Assembly: GCA_033032175.1 (NCBI GenBank)
Contig: CM065322.1
Coordinates: forward strand, 17,732,001 to 17,796,000
From: Saturnia japonica
Taxonomy: Eukaryota > Arthropoda > Insecta > Lepidoptera > Saturniidae
Reading direction: 5' to 3'
Length of the DNA: 64,000 nucleotides
Position 1 is the first letter of the stretch. Every line of letters starts with the position of its first letter. The position numbers were made by a program, and so were the translations under genes. The notes under the pieces were generated by a model. The model saw only the letters and a program-made list of their open reading frames with translations. It was not told the origin of the DNA and made no database searches. Shown piece after piece: positions 58,215 through 64,000 of the stretch.

Positions 58215-58907
58215 TTACAGGTGTCTTTTATCATAGCTTTCTGGTGAATGAGTCACTCGACCACCTACTCTTAATATTTCATTTTTATCTAGAATAGGAC
58301 TGAGTGTATGAAGAATACTTTTCTTTGATACATTTTCTTTACATTTTAAATCTTTTATTTCTTCTTGAAAATATAATATCTGAGTTGCTTTTATACAAAT
58401 GTTAAGTACTTCCTCCATTTCTTTAGTAGTTATAAATGTTATATTTTATTTAGGTCTACTGTCTTTTGGTAATCTAAATTTCAAAATTCTTCGACAATAT
58501 GACAAAATTCTTAAAGCCTTTCTTAATTTCGAAAACTTTTGCCAAACAAAATTCTCAATAGGTTTTACAACTGTGGCTAACAATTTTATAGGTTTAATCT
58601 CTTCTGTGGTTATAAATTCATTAAAAAATGTCTTATATTTATCCTTTTGAAATAAAAAATCAGGACCATGCCACCACATATCTAACCTAATCAAATCGCA
58701 GCTTGACAAACCACGCGAAGCAGGGTCTGCAGGATTATTATTTGTAGAAACATGATTCCACTGATGACTATCTAATATGTTTAGAATGTCTGACAATTTA
58801 TTGCTAACAAAAGTGGTCCATCTACTTGGTTCACCTTTTATCCACGCTAAAACAACCGTAGAATCATACCAAGCAAACAGATTAACTTTAGGTATTCCCA
58901 TTATCAC
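58215..58907 (-). pseudogene. BEL/Pao RNase H and linker
   Basis: 58907-58446 reads NLFAWYDSTVVLAWIKGEPS, NNPADPASRGLSSCDLIRLD and WWHGPDFL, the RNase H to linker part. 58418-58215 continues with KNEILRVGGRVTHSP, the start of the integrase zinc domain. Stops between the pieces (for example near 58440 and 58215) break the frame. Confidence 0.8.
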
Positions 58908-59100
58908 TCAAACTTCATAAATTAATTTAGCCGCTAGGACAGCTGCACATAGTTCTAGTCTTGGAATAGAAATTTGTCTATCAATTGGCGCAACTTTAGT
59001 CTTTGCGGACACCAAATGTACATAAATATTTCCTTTATTATCAATTACTTTAATATATACTGTTGGCGACAGAACAGTTATTTTCGTGTCTTGTGTTAGG

Positions 59101-59317
59101 ATATTATGTTATATTATTGTGTATGTGTTATGTACTATGTGAATAGATTGATATGGATGATATTATAGAGAAATGTTTGCGACTACGCTACATTATAAGT
59201 TGCATATTATGTATTAAGTTGTATATAAATGCATATGTATTGTGTGTCACATAAATGGAAATAGAACTAATATAGAATAGATAAATGCATAGAATAAGTC
59301 AATCAGCTTCAACGCTG
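59101..59317. other. Short unassigned stretch
   Basis: AT-rich sequence between the BEL remnant and the first R1-clade element; nothing seen. Confidence 0.5.
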
Positions 59318-60550
59318 CCGCCGGCGGCAAAGTCGGGTAGAGGGAGAGGAGGCCCGGCTGCTTGGCCACTACAGGGAAACTAGAAAGTCCCTGCAGGTGG
59401 CCATCAGCCGGGCAAAGGATGAGCAGTGGGAGGAGCTCCTGAGGACCCTGGACAGGGACCCGTGGGGGCGCCCATACCGGGTAGCCCGGAAGAAGTTCCG
59501 GGGGCAGGCGCCCCCTTTAACGGAGTCCCTGGACTCAGAGGTCCTGGCGAGGGTCGTGGCCACGTTGTTGCCCGACCCTCCGGAGCTCCTCCCGCCTCCC
59601 ATGTCAGATGGCAGTGCTGTTGCGGAGGAGCTGTTGCCACCCCCCCCCCCCCCCCCGTCACCGAGGAGGAGATGGGGTTGGTGGTGGAGCGCCTCCGCAG
59701 CAAGCGGAGGGCGCCAGGCCCGGACGGAGTTCCGGGCCGGTTGTTAAATGTGGCGCTGAACCACATGGGGGTAGAGCTTCGGGAGCTATTCAACCGATGT
59801 TTGTCGGTTGGACGGTTCCCGAAGCTCTGGAAGACGGGGCGACTCTGCCTTCTGGGGAAGGAGGGTCGCCCCCCGGACTGCCCGTCCTCGTACCGGCCCC
59901 TAGTGTTGCTGGACGACACGGGGAAGATGCTGGAGCGCATTCTGGCGTCTCGTGTCGTCCGGCACATGGAGGAAGTTGGGCTGGTACTTTCGGACCAGCA
60001 GTTCGGTTTCCGGAGAGGGCGTTCAACGCTGGACGGCTGAATTCACGGCGGCGAGAAGAGAGTTAGGAGAGCCTCCAGCTCCCACCGAGGTAGAACGGGT
60101 CCGACGGGAGGCCCGGGAAGTAGTCTCCAGGAGGTGGGAGAAGGACCTGGCGGACGCGCGCTATGGGCGTTATACTATAGACGCCGTCCGCCCGGTCCTC
60201 CGGGAGTGGTGTGCCAGGGAGCGTGGCTCCCTGAGCTTTAGGCTTGTGCAGGTGCTATCCGGACATGGTTGTTTCGGATGGTACCTGCACAAGATAGCAC
60301 GGAGGGAGCCAAACACTACGTGCCATGAGTGCGGGGCTGCAGAGGACACGGGTCGGGGGGCCCGTCTTCTCATTGCACAGGCTCGGCGGACGGAGGAGAC
60401 GGCTAGGGTGTACTGAGCTGGGCGGTTAGAATGCCAGCGCAGTGCCCGCGTCGCCCCAGTATGGCGGCGGATGGTACACCGTGGAGTTTTAGTGAGTAGG
60501 AGTCTCACATAACCACTCGTCCCACCGGGCGGGTGTGTACCCATGATGGG
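59318..60550 (+). mobile_element. R1-clade non-LTR element, 5'-truncated with internal deletion
   Basis: Begins inside the ORF2 linker (EEEARLLGHYRE-like, WEELLRTLDRDPWGRPYRVA), continues into RT fingers, loses the palm, resumes in the C-terminal part, and has a 3' UTR (60420-60550) ending TTCTCCACG directly against the TTTGGG/TTAGG array. No poly(A) is seen at the end. Same orientation as the full-length element to the right. Confidence 0.85.
59349..60416 (+). pseudogene. R1-clade ORF2 (reverse transcriptase) remnant
   Basis: The first frame reads ISRAKDEQWEELLRTLDRDP and WGRPYRVARKKFRG, then reaches a run of 17-18 C at 59640-59657 where reading shifts to VVERLRSKRRAPGPDGVPGR, SYRPLVLLDDTGKMLERILA and LSDQQFGFRRGRST (RT blocks 1-3). 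Next, at about 60035, the frame jumps to FTAARRELGEPP and EVVSRRWEKDLADARYGR, LVQVLSGHGCFGWYLHKIAR and CHECGAAEDT (C-terminal knuckle). The FADD palm and the thumb are absent, a deletion of several hundred codons. Confidence 0.85.
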
Positions 60551-60554
60551 TTCT

Positions 60555-60940
60555 CCACGTTTGGGTTTAGGTTAGGTTAGGTTTGGGTTTAGGTTAGGTT
60601 AGGTTAGGTTTGGGTTAGGTTTGGGTTTAGGTTAGGTTAGGTTAGGTTTGGGTTTAGGTTAGGTTGGGTTAGGTTTGGGTTTAGGTTAGGTTAGGTTAGG
60701 TTTGGGTTTAGGTTAGGTTAGGTTAGGTTTGGGTTTAGGTTAGGTTAGGTTAGGTTTGGGTTTAGGTTAGGTTAGGTTAGGTTTGGGTTTAGGTTAGGTT
60801 AGGTTAGGTTTGGGTTTAGGTTAGGTTAGGTTAGGTTTGGGTTTAGGTTAGGTTAGGTTAGGTTAGGTTAGGTTAGGTTAGGTTAGGTTAGGTTAGGTTA
60901 GGTTAGGTTAGGTTAGGTTAGGTTAGGTTAGGTTAGGTTG
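60555..60940 (+). repeat. Telomere-type array: TTAGG with TTTGGG higher-order units
   Basis: The left two-thirds is built from 22-bp units (TTTGGG, TTTAGG, TTAGG, TTAGG), about ten copies with some length variation; the right third (60842-60938) is pure TTAGG, about 19 units. TTAGG is the ancestral insect telomere repeat. The array lies exactly between two R1-clade elements. Confidence 0.95.
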
Positions 60941-61441
60941 GGGTGCGAGTCAGGAACCTCCGCGTGGTGCATCCTGGGCAACGTCGGCCGTTTTTCGGCC
61001 GGCGGCTAATACCTGACGAGTGGGGGCCTCGTCTGGCATCCCTCTGAATATCAGAGGGGGCAACAGACGTGGCGTTGGTGGGCTTGATGTGCACGTACAC
61101 TGCCATCAGGCAGCTAAGTGGGGTATATTTTACCTCACTTACAACCGCCGTTCTCGTAATCTCATCGGAGTGTCGTGGTCATGTCTCGCGGCTTCGTATG
61201 GGACCGAGGGTCTTGGCTTAACCGCCCGGACCGCGAGGAAGAAAACCTCTATAAAAAATTACCCCAATCCTAAGCGGCGGCGCACCGCGATAGGATGCAT
61301 GGCTGATGGGTTGATCAGTCTTTAGTGCGACCCCCGTCAGAGAACCGGCCGACTCTCTGATGGGTTACGCTAGGCTTACCCAGGTACAGGGGGCACTGCC
61401 TGGGTGGACCGTTTTTTTCCCCCATACTCGTGGGATAAACA
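60941..61441 (+). promoter_or_regulatory. 5' UTR and internal promoter region of the R1-clade element
   Basis: GC-rich leader with no coding frame of its own; contains AATATCAGAGGGGGCAACAG and ends GGGATAAACA before the ORF1 ATG. R1-clade 5' UTRs usually hold the internal promoter; no specific motif is identified here. Confidence 0.5.
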
Positions 61442-63550
61442 ATGAGCCAAACTTTATCAAAACAAAAAAAAATTAGTGTAAGACTTAGTAGTAAGAATAA
61501 TGAAGAAGGGAGCAAACGGGCCGATTTGCCGCTCAGTGGGCCAAAACTGGCCACTCTACCGCCCCATGAGGGGCTAGAGCCGGAAATCATTTCTTATGAG
61601 GACGATTCAATCGATGCTCGGACGACTTTCTTCACCATGGGTACCAGGAGTGATTCGAGGGGTGCTGTAGGCTCCGGGAAGAGGCCTTTGGAGGATCACA
61701 TGAATTCATCGGAGGGAGAGATAGATGCGGGAGCGGTTTCCAGTCGGGGAACTGCAAAAAGAGGCAGGAGCAGAGACTCAAGCTGCTCCAAAAGCTCGAG
61801 ACGTGCTGTTTTGGGAGAGGCGGACGGCTCTTTTGACTGTGCTCTCTCAAAGCAGCAATTCCTTAGGGACGATGGGGAATCCGGGGAGGAGATGGGCATT
61901 AGGGAAGTTGAGCTCCTGGATGCGGATGGTCTGAGGGCCCTAGCGGTTAATAAAGTGGGCTCAATTTTGGCGGTTTGTCGCAAGTCCAGAAATTTAAAGG
62001 GGACTTGCGTCAAGGAACTAAAAGGTGCGGCAAAGTATTTACAGGAGGTTGTCGAGGCACTCCTCGAACGTTCGGAGAGCGATGAAGCCATCCGACTCAG
62101 GCGAGAGACTAAATCGCTCCACAGGCAAGTGGAGAGTCTCAAAGCCGAAGTTGCGGCATGGAGGAAAGAGGCGAATGCTCGACAGGCTATGCCCCCACCT
62201 CCTCCTCCTACTCCGCCGTCTGTGGAGCCTCCTGCTGCTGAATGGCAGAAGGCCTTGGCTGAGGCGGTGGACTCTCTGAAGAGCTCACTCCAGGGATCAC
62301 TCCTGTCCTCTTTGGGCCAAATGCTGAGTGCGAGGCTTGAAAATTTAGAGGACAGGCTGTTACCAGCGCCGGTAATCCGTCCACCACTAGCGGCGGACAA
62401 GAGGGCAACAGTACCGGCAGGGGCTAGGCCTCGTGGACCCTTTGGGTCAAGTGCAACAAGGGCTAGGTCTGCTACGCCTGTTCCGGCTCAAAAAACCCGG
62501 GCTGATAGTGGGGTGGTGACGGCAGCACCTGCCACTGGCCCACGGCCGTTGGGTATGGAGTGGGCAGCACTCCCGGGTGCGGCGTCTGTCACCCAACCTG
62601 TGACAGATGGGGAGGCGTGGACAGTTGTGGCACGCCAGAAGAAAAAGACTCCTGCAGCGCAAAAGGCCCCTGCAGTGCCGGTGGCTGCAGCTGTGGCCAC
62701 AACGCCTGCAAAAAAGACAACGGGGGCCAAGCCAAAGCTGCCCACTATACCGCGATCGGCTGCAGTGGTTCTCACTCTGAAGCCTGAGGCGGTCGCGAGG
62801 GGCGTAGATTATAGTGCGGCCCTGAGGCAGGCGCGGGGTGCTGTCCCTTTGGCGGAGCTGGGGATTGACAGCATCAAGGTTAGGGAAACTGCCACAGGGG
62901 CAAGGATTATCGAGCTTCCTGGGGCGGGTGGCGAGGAAAAGGCGACTGGACTGGCCACGAGGCTGAACAGTGTACTGGTGGACGTAGCTACGGTAACCAG
63001 ACCAATTAAGAAGGCGGAATTGAGAATAATTGGCCTGGATGATTCCGTGGAGAGGCAGGAGGTGGCTACGACTATCGCCAATAAGACTGGCTGCGATCTG
63101 ACGCAGATAAGGGTCGGTAGCATTCGTCGGAACAACTGGGGGGCTGGAGTGGTATTCGTTTCCCTCCCGGTTGACGGGGCCAGGAAACTGGCAGAGGATG
63201 GACGACTTCTCATAGGCTGGAGTGTGGCCCGAATCCAGCCGCTGGAGGAAAAACCCTTGCGGTGTTATAAGTGCTTTGGATTGGGTCACACCCGGCCGTT
63301 GTGCCAGGTCGGAGTTGACCGAGGGTCGCTATGTTTTAGGTGTGGAGAGGCCGGTCATGCTGCTATAAACTGCACAGCAGATAAGCTGCACTGTGCAGTG
63401 TGTACGGATGCTGGCCGCCCGGCCGATCACTACATGGGGGGGAATAGCTGCAAGCCCCCCTCCACTAAGCGATGGATGGTCGTTGCTCCGAGAGCAGTAA
63501 GGGAGACATCGGCGAACCCGATTCGGACGGAAGCTTGTATGGACCAGTGA
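61442..63550 (+). CDS. R1-clade ORF1 protein (gag-like), 702 residues
   Basis: ATG in AAACAATGAGCC. Serine- and charge-rich N-terminus with SKSSRRAVLG; coiled coil about residues 195-250 (RRETKSLHRQVESLKAEVAA); Ala/Pro-rich middle (VPVAAAVATTPAKKT); an RRM-like or conserved domain (AELRIIGLDDSVERQEVATT, about 530); then three zinc knuckles, CYKCFGLGHTRPLC, CFRCGEAGHAAINC and a longer CAVC...H...C, near 605-665. This three-knuckle end is typical of R1-clade gag. Intact, no stop. It forms RNA-binding particles in relatives. Its TGA overlaps the ORF2 ATG. Confidence 0.92.
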   Translation: MSQTLSKQKKISVRLSSKNNEEGSKRADLPLSGPKLATLPPHEGLEPEIISYEDDSIDARTTFFTMGTRSDSRGAVGSGKRPLEDHMNSSEGEIDAGAVSSRGTAKRGRSRDSSCSKSSRRAVLGEADGSFDCALSKQQFLRDDGESGEEMGIREVELLDADGLRALAVNKVGSILAVCRKSRNLKGTCVKELKGAAKYLQEVVEALLERSESDEAIRLRRETKSLHRQVESLKAEVAAWRKEANARQAMPPPPPPTPPSVEPPAAEWQKALAEAVDSLKSSLQGSLLSSLGQMLSARLENLEDRLLPAPVIRPPLAADKRATVPAGARPRGPFGSSATRARSATPVPAQKTRADSGVVTAAPATGPRPLGMEWAALPGAASVTQPVTDGEAWTVVARQKKKTPAAQKAPAVPVAAAVATTPAKKTTGAKPKLPTIPRSAAVVLTLKPEAVARGVDYSAALRQARGAVPLAELGIDSIKVRETATGARIIELPGAGGEEKATGLATRLNSVLVDVATVTRPIKKAELRIIGLDDSVERQEVATTIANKTGCDLTQIRVGSIRRNNWGAGVVFVSLPVDGARKLAEDGRLLIGWSVARIQPLEEKPLRCYKCFGLGHTRPLCQVGVDRGSLCFRCGEAGHAAINCTADKLHCAVCTDAGRPADHYMGGNSCKPPSTKRWMVVAPRAVRETSANPIRTEACMDQ

Positions 63551-64000
63551 TGCAGCACAACCATACAAGCTTCCTTCAGGCGAACCTGAACCACTCCGCC
63601 ACTGCACAGGATTTGTTGGTGCAGTCGGTGGCGGAGTGGAACATTGACGTGACGGTCGCTGCGGAGCCGTACCATGTCCCTGCCCAGCCTTTTTGGGCGG
63701 GGGCCCTGGACGACTCCGTGGCGATATACAGCTCGGGTTTGCCTCTTACTGTAAGGGAGAGGGGGGCTGGGTACGTGGTGGCCACCAGGGGAGAACACGC
63801 CATTATTGGTGTGTATTTCTCCCCGAACCGGGCCCTGGTGGAGTTCGAGGCTTTCCTTGACTCCCTGGGGCAGGTGGTAAGGCGGCTGTCGCCGTTTCCC
63901 ATCGTCCTGCTTGGCGATCTCAATGCCAAGTCGCGGGCGTGGGGATCGGTGGCCACGTGCCCAAGGGGCTCGGCAGTTGAGGAGTGGACAGTCGAAGTTG
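63550..64000 (+). CDS. R1-clade ORF2 start: APE-type endonuclease, partial
   Basis: ATG at 63550-63552 shares its A with the ORF1 stop TGA (TGATG). It reads about 150 codons without a stop to the window edge: SFLQANLNHSATAQDLLVQS (the Q.NLN.S start), VTVAAEPYHVP (catalytic Glu), IIGVYFSPN and VLLGDLNAKSRAWGS (catalytic GD.NA). These are the motif order of APE-like endonucleases of R1-clade elements; the RT follows outside the window. Residues needed so far are present. Confidence 0.93.
   Translation, partial: MQHNHTSFLQANLNHSATAQDLLVQSVAEWNIDVTVAAEPYHVPAQPFWAGALDDSVAIYSSGLPLTVRERGAGYVVATRGEHAIIGVYFSPNRALVEFEAFLDSLGQVVRRLSPFPIVLLGDLNAKSRAWGSVATCPRGSAVEEWTVEV

Larger units (their letters stand above)
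57060..59100 (-). mobile_element. BEL/Pao LTR retrotransposon, 5'-truncated and decayed
   Basis: Minus strand, from right to left: SIPRLELCAAVLAAKL (Pao/A17 region, 58950-59010), RNase H-like LFAWYDSTVVLAWIKG and NNPADPASRGLS, IN zinc region (VGGRVTHS; RECVTCVRYRK), integrase core, and WLLGKIIHKHTCLDGITRVV (C-terminal module, 57060-57200). gag, protease and RT are missing at the right, where the sequence changes near 59100. Confidence 0.85.
60941..64000 (+). mobile_element. R1-clade non-LTR retrotransposon, full 5' end, continues beyond the window
   Basis: Starts directly after the TTAGG array with GGGGTGCGAGTCAGGAACCT, has a 500-bp GC-rich 5' UTR (60941-61441), ORF1 (61442-63550) and ORF2 from 63550. 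Three-knuckle ORF1 and APE endonuclease N-terminus place it in the R1 clade. Junction with TTAGG repeats recalls the telomere-specific TRAS and SART families; that placement is inference. Confidence 0.88.

Noticed and set aside
59404..60026. Long minus-strand frames opposite the R1-clade remnant
   Set aside because: Shadows of the GC-rich RT coding strand, which carries the recognisable motifs.
61696..63289. Long minus-strand frames opposite ORF1
   Set aside because: Shadow frames; the plus strand has the zinc knuckles and the intact 702-codon frame.

Overview
The window looks like a piece of an insect nuclear genome, most likely Lepidoptera. It is AT-rich, has spliceosomal introns with GT..AG borders and AATAAA signals, carries (TTAGG)n insect-type telomeric repeat, and is packed with transposon families typical of moths and butterflies. 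These include Helitron-like elements ending CTRR-T with a GCCCGCG(A/G)CTTCG motif near the end, cecropia-type mariners, a Transib, an R1-clade non-LTR element, BEL/Pao, copia and gypsy. I saw no bacterial genes, rRNA, tRNA or CRISPR array. The assignment to Lepidoptera is inference from repeat families.

Layout. 1-3712: minus-strand Ty1/copia element with an uninterrupted reading frame running off the left edge. 3713-20640: intergenic DNA with MITEs, a decayed hAT (ZMYM1-like) transposase, two LINE remnants, Helitron-like pieces and CpG-rich stretches. 20970-56047: one host gene on the plus strand that I reconstruct from eleven coding exons with matching splice phases (about 1,599 codons). Its protein is serine- and arginine-rich, mostly disordered-looking, and I do not recognise it. 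Its introns hold a 4-kb Transib, mariners (one split by a nested DD41D element), a hAT MITE, a 26-bp minisatellite with 78-bp higher-order structure, and a young Ty3/gypsy copy only 29 bp from the last splice acceptor. 57060-59100: decayed BEL/Pao element, minus strand. 59318-64000: two R1-clade non-LTR elements in tandem, separated by a 390-bp TTAGG/TTTGGG array; the second has an intact ORF1 and the start of an endonuclease ORF2 overlapping it at TGATG.

How it fits together. The only host function visible is the large gene; nearly everything else is mobile DNA at different ages. Youngest are the gypsy copy (LTRs differ at one base), the copia copy (no stop in 1,136 codons) and the right-hand non-LTR element. 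The Transib, hAT, mariner, BEL and other LINE pieces are broken. Points most worth a second look: the unnamed gene with two amphipathic helices resembling PKA-anchoring helices and a probable internal polyadenylation isoform; the Transib whose right end begins with the V(D)J heptamer CACAGTG between CGGCG duplications; and the telomere-repeat-linked R1-clade pair with a stop-start overlap.
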